A stretch of DNA of 16,590 bases from JAICNR01 sp035699465 (lineage in GTDB: Bacteria; Gemmatimonadota; Gemmatimonadetes; JACCXV01; JAHWKZ01), in the NCBI GenBank assembly GCA_035699465.1, contig DASSPT010000009.1, positions 1 to 16,590 of the forward strand. The letters are read 5' to 3'. A model generated the notes under the pieces. That model had not been told where the DNA came from, searched no databases, and saw nothing but the letters and a program-made list of their open reading frames with translations. Below, piece after piece: positions 1-6,506 of this stretch (the stretch's first letter is position 1; every line of letters begins with the position of its first letter). The position numbers and the translations under genes are program-made.

Positions 1-48
1 GCGAGGCGGCTCCTTTCCGACCCTCTCGGCGGGGAGTACTCTAGCCGT

Positions 49-1266
49 GTGGCAAAGCTGGATCCGAGCAAACGGGCGCACCTTCCGAACAGCGCGTTCG
101 CTTACATCGACTCCCGCGGCAAGCGGCGCCTGCCGATCCACGACGAGTCGCACGTGCGGAACGCGCTCGCGCGGTTCAACCAGGTGCGGTTCGAGGACGA
201 CGCGGCGCGGGAGCGGGCGCGCAAGCGGCTGCTCACCGCCGCCAAGCGATACGGCATCGTCCCGATCGGGTTCATCACCGGTCAGATCGAGTCCGAACGC
301 ACGCACGCGGTCGCCGGTCGACTCGTCATCGAGCTGGGCCGCGGGGGTGCGCCGGGCGAGCTCGAGCAGAGGCTCCGGAGCGTCCTCCGCGATCCCACGC
401 TCGCCGTCCTCCACTGGTCGCAATCGTCGGGCGCGTACCTGGATGCCCACGGCAGGCCGGTCGGGCTGCCGGCGGAGGGCGACGCGCGTGCGGTCACGTA
501 TCTGGAGCGTGAGGGCCGGCCGCTGACTGCACTCGTCCATGATCCCCGGGTGCTCGAGGACCCGCGGCTCGCCGAGACGGTGTTGGCCGCGGTGCGATTC
601 GTCATCGAGAAGGATCGGGGGTACGGCAAGGTCGACGCGACCGCGACGAGCGCGGCCGCGCTCCCCGCCGGGTTCGTCACCCTTCTCATGAGCGACATCG
701 AGGGCTCGACCGCGCTCCTGCGCCGCCTCGGCGATCGCTACCGGGATCTCCTGAACGACGTCCGAGATATCCAACGCGCCGCCGTCTCGCGGGCGCGTGG
801 CCGAGAGATCGACTTCCGCGCCGACGAGTTCTTCGCAGTGTTCGAGCGTGCGGGGGACGGCGTGAAGGCGGCGGCGAAGATGCAGCGGGCGCTGCGCGAG
901 CGGGACTGGCCGCAGGGACTCGACGTCCGGATCCGGATCGGAATCCACAGCGGCCGCCCGACCCTGACCGACGCGGGCTACATCGGCCTCGCGGTCCACA
1001 CCGCAGCCCGCGTGTGCTCCGCGGCGCACGGCGGGCAGATCCTCATCTCGGGAGCGACACGCGAGGCGGTGGGGAGCCCGGTGCCCGAGGGGCTCCGGTT
1101 CCGCGACCTCGGCCGGCACCGCCTCCAGGGTCTCCCCGACCGGGAGGCGCTCCACCAGGTCTTGGGCAAAGGACTCCGCGCGAGCTTTCCGCCGCCCCGA
1201 ACCGGGAGTCGCTCGCGGAATCGTGCCGGGACCGCCAAGCGCGGAGCCGCGCGACCTTCCCGCTAG
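49..1266 (+). CDS. DUF6582 / sensor-module / class III adenylate-guanylate cyclase fusion protein
   Basis: Probable nucleotide cyclase of 405 aa, starting at GTG 49. Residues about 5-78 match the DUF6582 type (SAFAYIDSRGKRRLPIHDE, then VRNALARFNQV). Residues about 85-190 resemble the input module that precedes HisKA_3 in many actinobacterial histidine kinases (LRDPTLAVLHW, DAHGRPVGLP, ALVHDPRVLEDP). Residues about 207-372 are a class III cyclase domain: LLMSDIEGST holds the first metal Asp (D216), RADEFF the second (D259), and AVHTAARVCSAAHGGQ the transition-state Arg (R321). Two substrate positions differ from classical adenylate cyclases: D255 sits where the purine-selecting Lys is expected and H317 replaces the Asn. 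The VH form is common in related cyclase-like domains, so substrate and activity are uncertain. There is no membrane segment. The tail after residue 375 is basic and low in complexity. The family calls are by recognition; the link between input and cyclase output is inference. Confidence 0.85.
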   Translation: MAKLDPSKRAHLPNSAFAYIDSRGKRRLPIHDESHVRNALARFNQVRFEDDAARERARKRLLTAAKRYGIVPIGFITGQIESERTHAVAGRLVIELGRGGAPGELEQRLRSVLRDPTLAVLHWSQSSGAYLDAHGRPVGLPAEGDARAVTYLEREGRPLTALVHDPRVLEDPRLAETVLAAVRFVIEKDRGYGKVDATATSAAALPAGFVTLLMSDIEGSTALLRRLGDRYRDLLNDVRDIQRAAVSRARGREIDFRADEFFAVFERAGDGVKAAAKMQRALRERDWPQGLDVRIRIGIHSGRPTLTDAGYIGLAVHTAARVCSAAHGGQILISGATREAVGSPVPEGLRFRDLGRHRLQGLPDREALHQVLGKGLRASFPPPRTGSRSRNRAGTAKRGAARPSR

Positions 1267-2351
1267 ACGAGAATCGCCGGTAGGCCCAGGAACTCGCCGT
1301 ATCTGCGCGCCGCCGCAGCCACCGCGCGAGAACGGGCCCGCGTCAGAGAGTCGAACGGGCGGGTCTCGATCGTAACCGCCTTCGCGCTCAGCCTCCGTTT
1401 CCAGGTGCCGACGATCCGGCCGTCGATCGCGATGACCGCGGTCAGCGCGTTTCCCATTCCGACGAGCTTCCTGGCATGCTCCGGCTCCACGCTCGCGCGG
1501 CGTTCCTTGTAGGAGGAGATGAGCTCGTCGTAGATGGAGAGCAGGTAAGCGGTGGAGGACGGAGCGCGCGCAGGGCGATCGGCGGGAAGCCAGAGCGTCG
1601 CGCCGTCCGCTTCCAGGCTCCGCAGCCCCTCCTTCACGGCCTCGAGGCCCTGCCGGGCGTCGGCCACCGTGAGCCCCGCCCACTTCGCGAAGTCCTGGAC
1701 CGACGCCGGGCCGCGGCTCCGGAAGTAGCGGGAGGCGAGCGCTGCGAGCGCCTCGTCCCGCTCGAGGGACGGTCCGCGCGGCGCCCGGTCGTCCAGGAGG
1801 GCGTATGTGAACCGCTTTCCCTTCCGCGGACCGCTGCAGACGATCCCGTCGAGCTCCGCCATTGCCATGATGTGCGTCATCCGTTCGACTCCAAGGGAAC
1901 CGATCCCGGCCCGACCGAGCACCTCCCGCAGCTCGTCGCGCGTCCGCGCAACTCCGTCCAGGAGCGACGTTCCGATCGCCGCAGAGGCGCGGCGTAGCGT
2001 CCGCGCGTCCAGGTCGAGCTTCTTGTGTCGATACGACAGGCCGGCCTTGATCCGCGGAGCCGTGAGCTCGAGCAGCCAGCGGATGTCGGCGGGCAGGACG
2101 AAGTGCCATGTCGGCCTCAGGAGGTGGGTCCGGAGGATGGCGCCCTCGTTGAAGGCCCGCTCGACGTCCTCGTCCACGCCCGACCGCATCCTCGAGCCGA
2201 GGGCCCACTTGGCGGCCGGATAGTCCTGCGCCTGGACGGCGCACAGCCACCCGACCACGGCGGCGGGCGTCTTCAGCGTCGGCCGGCTGAGGTGCTGGTT
2301 GTGAAGCCGCCGCCGGAGGATCTCCGAATGAACCTGGTCGGTGCGCGTCAA
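1263..2351 (-). CDS. Winged-helix DNA-binding protein of the AlkX/AlkZ (HTH_42, YcaQ-like) DNA glycosylase superfamily
   Basis: Protein of 362 aa of the HTH_42 family, whose studied members (Streptomyces AlkZ, E. coli YcaQ) remove alkylated bases or unhook crosslinks from DNA. Family marks are AVQAQDY (residues 38-44), RPTWHFVLP (79-87) and DGRIVGTWKR (310-319). Q40-A41-Q42 sits where AlkZ-type enzymes carry the catalytic Q-x-Q/D motif, so activity is plausible but unproven. The start is a TTG at 2351 that overlaps the sigma factor's TGA in a TTGA junction, and no good ATG or GTG lies nearby in frame. It is the last gene of the ECF42 operon and probably translationally coupled to the sigma gene. 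Its stop shares the palindrome CTAG (1263-1266) with the stop of the convergent cyclase gene. The family call is firm; a role in a sigma-controlled DNA repair response is inference. Confidence 0.85.
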   Translation of the reverse strand: MTRTDQVHSEILRRRLHNQHLSRPTLKTPAAVVGWLCAVQAQDYPAAKWALGSRMRSGVDEDVERAFNEGAILRTHLLRPTWHFVLPADIRWLLELTAPRIKAGLSYRHKKLDLDARTLRRASAAIGTSLLDGVARTRDELREVLGRAGIGSLGVERMTHIMAMAELDGIVCSGPRKGKRFTYALLDDRAPRGPSLERDEALAALASRYFRSRGPASVQDFAKWAGLTVADARQGLEAVKEGLRSLEADGATLWLPADRPARAPSSTAYLLSIYDELISSYKERRASVEPEHARKLVGMGNALTAVIAIDGRIVGTWKRRLSAKAVTIETRPFDSLTRARSRAVAAAARRYGEFLGLPAILV

Positions 2352-3625
2352 CGCGCGGTGGCCTCGCCGGCCATCGAGGCGGCCCGCTCGATGAGCAGCG
2401 CCCGCTCGCGCGCGTTCCTCGTCAGCGACGCTGCTCGCTCGAACTCGGCCCGGGCCTCGTCCATGCGCCCCAGCTTTGCCAGCAGGTCCCCCCGCACGGC
2501 CGGCAGCAGGTGGTAGCTGTTCAGAACCGGCTCCGAGGCGAGCGCATCGACGAGCTCGAGTCCGGCCGCGGGGCCGAACGCCATCCCGACCGCCACCGCC
2601 CGGTTCAGCTCGACTACGGGAGACGGCGCGATCTGCGCGAGTGCGGAATAGAGCGCCGCGATCCTCCGCCAGTCCGTTTCGGCGGCGGTGCGTGCGCGCG
2701 CGTGACAGGCCGCGATCGCCGCCTGGAGCGTGTAGGGGCCGGGCGCCGCACTCAGCCCCTCGGCGCGCGCGAGCGCCCCGAGGCCGCGCCGGATAAGGAG
2801 CCGGTCCCAGCGTGCGCGGTTCTGGTCGAGGAGCAGGATGGGCTCACCCGCCGGACCCACCCGGGCACTGGAGCGGGACGCCTGGATCTCCATCAGGGCC
2901 ACCAGCCCATGGACTTCGGGCTCCTCGGGCACGAGCCCAGCAAGGATCCGGCCCAGCCGCAGGGCGTCCTCGCACAACGCCGGCCGCATCCAGTCCGCGC
3001 CGGCCGTCGCGGAATACCCTTCGTTGAAGACGAGGTAGATGACCTCCAGCACCGAGGGCAGGCGCGCCTCGAGCTCCGCGCCGCGAGGAACCTCGAACGG
3101 CACGCGCGCCCGCGCGAGCGCCCGCTTGGCGCGGACGATCCGCTGGGCGATGGTTGGCTCCGGAACGAGAAAGGCGCGCGCGATCTCGGCCGTCGTGAGA
3201 CCGCCGAGCAGGCGCAGAGTCAGCGCCACCCGCGCTTCGGTGGAGAGGACCGGGTGGCAGGCGGTGAATATCAGTCCGAGGAGGTCGTCCCCGACGGGAT
3301 CGTCGAGGGCTTCCGCGAGCTCCGCCTCGGGCGAGCCTTGCCGATCGCCGATCTCCCGCCCCAGCTCGGCATGCTTCCGCTCGAGGAGCTTTCTGCGCCG
3401 CAGGCGATCGAGGGCCCGGTTCTTCGCCGTCGTCATGAGCCAGGCGCCGGGATTCTCGGGCACTCCCGACTCCGGCCAGCGCTGGAGTGCCGCGACCAGG
3501 GCGTCCTGCGCGAGGTCCTCCGCCACGCCGACGTCGCCGACCATGCGCGCGATCCCGGCGATTATTCGCGCCGACTCGATCCGCCAGACCGCCTCGATGG
3601 CGCCGTGCGTGTCGGAGCCGCTCAT
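2348..3625 (-). CDS. RNA polymerase sigma factor, ECF42 group, with C-terminal helical extension
   Basis: ECF sigma factor of 425 aa, about twice the usual ECF length. Region sigma2 is at about residues 10-80 (AEDLAQDALVAALQRWP, NPGAWLMTTAKNRALDRLRRR). Sigma4 is at about 115-175 (TEARVALTLRLLGGLTTAEIA, VPEPTIAQRIVRAKR). A long C-terminal domain (about 185-420) contains the DUF6596-type segment (VLEVIYLVFNEGY) and TPR-like helices (AALYSALAQIAPSPVVELNRAVA, GRMDEARAEFERA). This extension and the linked DGPF/YCII genes are diagnostic of ECF42. In that group the extension is known to matter for activity, and no classical membrane anti-sigma factor is present here. The ATG at 3625 is chosen because family similarity begins just after it; an in-frame GTG at 3691 would add 22 unrelated residues. 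The gene ends in a 4-bp overlap with the winged-helix gene. Confidence 0.93.
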   Translation of the reverse strand: MSGSDTHGAIEAVWRIESARIIAGIARMVGDVGVAEDLAQDALVAALQRWPESGVPENPGAWLMTTAKNRALDRLRRRKLLERKHAELGREIGDRQGSPEAELAEALDDPVGDDLLGLIFTACHPVLSTEARVALTLRLLGGLTTAEIARAFLVPEPTIAQRIVRAKRALARARVPFEVPRGAELEARLPSVLEVIYLVFNEGYSATAGADWMRPALCEDALRLGRILAGLVPEEPEVHGLVALMEIQASRSSARVGPAGEPILLLDQNRARWDRLLIRRGLGALARAEGLSAAPGPYTLQAAIAACHARARTAAETDWRRIAALYSALAQIAPSPVVELNRAVAVGMAFGPAAGLELVDALASEPVLNSYHLLPAVRGDLLAKLGRMDEARAEFERAASLTRNARERALLIERAASMAGEATAR

Positions 3626-3700
3626 GGGAACAGTGGTGCGATCCGCCGCCTGTGAACGGGATGGAACAGGATCGCTATACCGGAAGACCACGACCGCGAC

Positions 3701-4075
3701 TCAGCCGTGGCTGGCATCCGCCTCCCGCTTCGTGTGGTGCACGGTGCCGTCAGCGTGCTCGGGAGGACTGTACAGCGTATACAATCGGAGGGGTTCGTCA
3801 TCGGAGGTATTCACGACGTTGTGCTCGACGCCGGCAGGTATGACTACGGCGCTGCCGTCTTGGAGGTCGGTTCGCTTGCCGTCCAGCTGAACATATCCTC
3901 GACCCGCTTCGATCCGGAGGAATTGATCGAGGTCGTCATGCGTCTCGAGGCCGATGTCCTCTCCGGGGCGAAGAGTCATGAGGACGAGCTGGGTGTTCGG
4001 TCCCGTGAAGACGACACGACGGAAATCGCCGTTGGCGATCGTGTCTTCCTCGATGTTGGTCACATATCCGGCCAT
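3701..4075 (-). CDS. Small single-domain cupin protein
   Basis: Cytoplasmic cupin of 124 aa from a widely conserved small family (MAGYVTNIEE start, LYTLYSPPEHADGTVH near the end). Cupin motif 1 lies at about residues 38-58 (PGEDIGLETHDDLDQFLRIE), giving H46 and probably E56 as metal ligands; motif 2 is PAGVEHNVVNTSD (80-92), with H85. The start at ATG 4075 is fixed by an AAAGGAGG Shine-Dalgarno 4 nt upstream. It lies between the second YCII gene and the sigma gene in the same direction, with about 186 bp upstream and 75 bp downstream, so it belongs to the ECF42 locus. No substrate can be named. It could have its own promoter in the upstream gap, but I find no convincing one. Confidence 0.88.
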   Translation of the reverse strand: MAGYVTNIEEDTIANGDFRRVVFTGPNTQLVLMTLRPGEDIGLETHDDLDQFLRIEAGRGYVQLDGKRTDLQDGSAVVIPAGVEHNVVNTSDDEPLRLYTLYSPPEHADGTVHHTKREADASHG

Positions 4076-4261
4076 GACGCCTCCTTTGTGAGCGGTTCGG
4101 CGGCAAGTATGGAAGCGTCCTGCGCGTGCGGCCACCGTCGAGTGGTCGAGGCATGGACATTACGCTGGGGCTGGCGGGATGGAACGGAGGGTTTCGACCC
4201 GGGACCGTGCGGCGCCGGGACGTCGCGCCCGAGGTGAGCGTGACGCCCGGCGCCCGACCGG
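4076..4261. other. Intergenic gap inside the ECF42 locus
   Basis: A 186-bp gap between the second YCII gene and the cupin. Apart from the cupin ribosome binding site I see no gene here. There is no TGTCGA element on the minus strand and no clear terminator. A weak CATACT-like element about 30 nt upstream of the cupin start has no matching -35. Read-through from the upstream promoter is the simpler reading. Confidence 0.4.
4080..4087 (-). promoter_or_regulatory. Strong Shine-Dalgarno site of the cupin gene
   Basis: Reads AAAGGAGG on the minus strand, 4 nt before ATG 4075. It decides this start over an upstream in-frame ATG at 4135. Confidence 0.75.
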
Positions 4262-4678
4262 TTACTGCTGCGACGCGAGGCCCAACTGACGGAAGCGCGT
4301 GAGCGCCTCGCTGGGACCGAAATCCTCGAGCTCGTACAGCTGGCGGATCTCGATCTCGGCCTCCGCGTCGTCCCCCATCGGGTTCGGGAAGCGCCGGGCC
4401 CACTCCAGCGCCTCCTCCCGCGATTTCACCTCGATCAGCGTGTAGCCGGCGATCAGCTCCTTCGCCTCCGCGAACGGCCCGTCGATCACGGTCCGCTCGT
4501 CGCCCGAGTATCTGATCCGCCAGCCCTTCGAGCTGGGCTGAAGGCCGGAGGCGTCCAGCAGCACGCCGGCCTTCGTCAACTCCTCGTGGTAATCCGCCAT
4601 CGCCGAGAAGAGCTTCTCGTCGGGCTGGACTCCCGCCTCGGTGTCCCTGGTCGCCTTTACGATGATCATGAAGCGCAT
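4262..4678 (-). CDS. YCII-related (DGPF domain) protein, copy 1
   Basis: Protein of 138 aa of the YCII-related family, ferredoxin-like alpha/beta barrels that accompany ECF42 sigma factors. It begins MRFMIIVKAT and carries the signature TVIDGPFAEAKELIAGY at residues 63-79, with DGPF at 66-69. The ATG at 4678 is chosen because MRFMI is the conserved start of the family and a GGAG site lies upstream; the longer frame to 4786 adds low-complexity sequence that overlaps the DoxX gene. It follows the DoxX gene by 19 bp. Its close relative is at 5114-5539, so the operon holds two paralogues. The biochemical role of DGPF proteins is not established; partnership with the sigma factor is inferred from conserved linkage. 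Confidence 0.92.
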   Translation of the reverse strand: MRFMIIVKATRDTEAGVQPDEKLFSAMADYHEELTKAGVLLDASGLQPSSKGWRIRYSGDERTVIDGPFAEAKELIAGYTLIEVKSREEALEWARRFPNPMGDDAEAEIEIRQLYELEDFGPSEALTRFRQLGLASQQ

Positions 4679-4697
4679 GGTCGTGTCTCCTGCAGGT

Positions 4698-5117
4698 TCA
4701 GGGTCTGGTGCCGGGCGGGGATGCGACCCCGCCGGGCGGCGTTCGGCGGAACGCGGTCTTCTGCGGGACCAGCCGCCAGCGGCCATAGATGACGAACGCG
4801 AGGAGAATACCGGTCACGGCCGGCAGGATCGCCCAGGTCCAGGGCATGCTCGTGAGCGTGACCACGATGGCCCCGATCATGATCACCAGGAGCCCCAAGG
4901 CGGCCAACGGCGTGAGGCCGGGCCGGATCTTGAAGAGTCCCGGGAGGATCAAGCCGAAGGCGCCGAGGATCTCGCAGACGGAGATGAACCGGAGGAACCC
5001 TGCAGACAGAGGGCCCGCCGCCGTCAGCTGCTCGTCCGGCATCATGAGCTTGGACACTCCGGCGAACACGAAGAGCGCCGCCAGCAGGATCTGGACGATC
5101 CAGAGCGCGCGGTTCAT
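4698..5117 (-). CDS. DoxX-like integral membrane protein
   Basis: Protein of 139 aa with four hydrophobic segments, at about residues 5-27 (WIVQILLAALFVFAGVSKLM), 42-62, 71-90 (LAALGLLVIMIGAIVVTL) and 93-112, matching the DoxX-like family layout. The first segment ends in the typical FAGVSKLM motif. The C-terminal tail (about 113-139) is polar and probably cytoplasmic. Its ATG overlaps the stop of the upstream YCII gene in an ATGA junction (5114-5117), which implies translational coupling. DoxX-like proteins occur repeatedly in ECF42 loci. A membrane redox or sensing role is plausible but unproven; no redox cofactor motif is visible. Confidence 0.88.
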   Translation of the reverse strand: MNRALWIVQILLAALFVFAGVSKLMMPDEQLTAAGPLSAGFLRFISVCEILGAFGLILPGLFKIRPGLTPLAALGLLVIMIGAIVVTLTSMPWTWAILPAVTGILLAFVIYGRWRLVPQKTAFRRTPPGGVASPPGTRP

Positions 5118-5539
5118 GAGCGCTTCGCGTGCTCCTCACGGAGGTGCTGCTCCTTCTCCCGCATCCACTCCGCGGGGAAGTCTTCCGCCCCGATGATCTT
5201 GCGGATCTCCACCACGCCGTCTTCTTTCGGGTCGTTCGGCACCGGGAGGCGCTTGACCCAGCCGATCGCATCCTCCAGCGACTGCACCTCCCAGATCCAG
5301 TAGCCGGCCACGAGCTCCTTCGTCTCCGCGAAGGGCCCGTCGATCACGGTGGGCTCGCCCTTGACCGGCAACTTGACGCGCACGCCCTTCGAGCTCGGAT
5401 GGAGGCCCTCCCCCTCGACCCACACTCCGGCCTTCACGAGCTCCTCGTGAAACTCCATCATCCTGCCGATGTACTCCTCGTCCGGCATGACTCCGGCCTC
5501 GGACTCCTTGTTGGCCTTGATCAGGATCATGAACCGCAT
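5114..5539 (-). CDS. YCII-related (DGPF domain) protein, copy 2, first gene of the ECF42 operon
   Basis: Protein of 141 aa in the same family as the gene at 4262-4678, with the same start pattern (MRFMILIKAN), EAGVMPDEE, HEELVKAGVW, PSSKG and TVIDGPFAETKELVAGY (DGPF at 67-70). The two copies are clearly paralogous along their whole length. The C-terminus (FPAEWMREKEQHLREEHAKR) is a charged helix. The ATG at 5539 has an AAAAGGAGA site about 8 nt upstream. Upstream lies a match to the ECF42 promoter (5599-5625), so this gene is probably the direct target of the sigma factor encoded at 2348-3625. Molecular function is unknown for the family. Confidence 0.92.
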   Translation of the reverse strand: MRFMILIKANKESEAGVMPDEEYIGRMMEFHEELVKAGVWVEGEGLHPSSKGVRVKLPVKGEPTVIDGPFAETKELVAGYWIWEVQSLEDAIGWVKRLPVPNDPKEDGVVEIRKIIGAEDFPAEWMREKEQHLREEHAKRS

Positions 5540-5598
5540 CGGTCGTCTCCTTTTCGGGTGATGGATCGAGGGGCCCATGCCCCTCCCTCCATCCAGGC

Positions 5599-5625
5599 GA
5601 CGAACGGGGAGCCGCGAAATCGACA
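5599..5625 (-). promoter_or_regulatory. Predicted ECF42-dependent promoter of the YCII-DoxX-YCII-cupin-sigma operon
   Basis: On the minus strand TGTCGA (5625-5620) is followed after exactly 17 nt by CGTC (5602-5599). From memory, the ECF42 promoter described in Streptomyces venezuelae has TGTCGA at -35 and CGA/TC at -10. The site lies about 60 bp upstream of the first DGPF gene and in the right direction, which implies autoregulation by the sigma factor in the same operon. Assignment to ECF42 is inference from motif, spacing and position. Confidence 0.72.
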
Positions 5626-5666
5626 CGCCCGCCCGCTCGGACATTGGACAGCGACTGCGCCAAGGG

Positions 5667-5684
5667 CTGTCAACGCTCTGACAG
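5667..5684. repeat. Short inverted repeat at the end of the PEP mutase-family gene
   Basis: CTGTCA and TGACAG form a perfect 6-bp inverted repeat with a 6-nt loop, spanning the stop codon at 5670-5672. No T-tract follows on the minus strand, so it is not a standard intrinsic terminator. It could be a weak hairpin or chance. Confidence 0.3.
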
Positions 5685-6506
5685 GTCCGCGTCCGCGCCA
5701 GCGGAGAATCTCCGGTCGATCTCATCGAAGGGGACCGCTTCTCCCAGGCGCGAGAACGTCCCCCGCTCGCGGATCTCCCGGGCCGCTTCGAGAAAGCCGG
5801 ACCAGGCGGCACGCGCGAGCGCGCCCCCGACGCTGATCCGCCGCACCCCCAGCTCGGCGAGCTCGGTCACCGTGGCGAAGCCGCTTCCCACCAGCACGTT
5901 GACCGGCTTGGGGGCCACAGCGGCGACCACCGCGGCGATCTCGTCCCGGGCGCGGATTCCGGGCGCGTACAGGCAGTCGGCGCCGGCCTCGGCGTACGCG
6001 GCGAGACGCCGGATCGTCTCGTCGAGTTCGGGCCGCCCGACGATGAACCCTTCGGACCGGCCGGTGAGCAGGACGCCCGTCCCGCTTGCGTCGATCGCGC
6101 CGCGCGCCGCTCGGATTCGCTCCACGGCGAGGGGGAGGTCGAACAGGGGACGCGACGGATCGCCGGTCGAGTCCTCGATCGACAGACCCGCAACGCCCGT
6201 CTTCAGGGCGGCCGCCACATTGGCGGCCACGACTTCGGGGTCGACGGCGAATCCACCCTCGAAGTCGCCGTTCACCGGCACCTCCACGGCGCTCGCGACG
6301 GAGCGGAAGTGGCCCAGCGCCTCCTCTAGCGTCACGTAGTTGTCGGAGCGCCCGACGGACCAGGCGAACCCCGAGCTCGTCGTGGCGAGCGCGGGGAACC
6401 CGAGCTGGACGAGAACCTTCGCGCTTCCGACGTCCCACGGGTTGGGGATCACGAAGCACCCCGAAGCGTGCAGCTCGCGGAAGGCGGCGATGCGCTCCCC
6501 CGTCAT
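5670..6506 (-). CDS. PEP mutase / isocitrate lyase superfamily enzyme
   Basis: Protein of 278 aa, the usual size for the family, a TIM barrel that makes or breaks C-C or P-C bonds in 2-oxo acids and phosphonates. Visible marks are CFVIPNPWDVGSAK (17-30), TTSSGFAWSVGRSD (42-55), VPVNGDFEGGF (76-86, in place of the usual DxDxG Mg-binding strand), LSIEDS (108-113) and LLTGRSEGF (146-154, in place of ARTDA). The KKCGH catalytic loop of true isocitrate lyases and methylisocitrate lyases is absent, so those activities are unlikely. The start at ATG 6506 overlaps the stop of the upstream flavoprotein gene in an ATGA junction, so the two are probably co-transcribed. Substrate unknown; an oxaloacetate-decarboxylase-like or 2,3-dimethylmalate-lyase-like reaction is possible. 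Confidence 0.88.
   Translation of the reverse strand: MTGERIAAFRELHASGCFVIPNPWDVGSAKVLVQLGFPALATTSSGFAWSVGRSDNYVTLEEALGHFRSVASAVEVPVNGDFEGGFAVDPEVVAANVAAALKTGVAGLSIEDSTGDPSRPLFDLPLAVERIRAARGAIDASGTGVLLTGRSEGFIVGRPELDETIRRLAAYAEAGADCLYAPGIRARDEIAAVVAAVAPKPVNVLVGSGFATVTELAELGVRRISVGGALARAAWSGFLEAAREIRERGTFSRLGEAVPFDEIDRRFSAGADADLSER

Noticed and set aside
2510..3655. A 381-codon open frame on the plus strand opposite the sigma factor
   Set aside because: Composition is typical of a shadow frame and the minus strand encodes a complete ECF42 protein.
3626..3691. Longer start of the sigma factor at GTG 3691
   Set aside because: It would add 22 residues unlike ECF42 N-termini. Neither start has a strong Shine-Dalgarno, so the choice rests on where family similarity begins.
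5667..5684. Intrinsic terminator for the PEP mutase-family gene
   Set aside because: The 6-bp inverted repeat is real but has no T-tract on the minus strand and spans the stop codon. Kept only as a low-confidence repeat.
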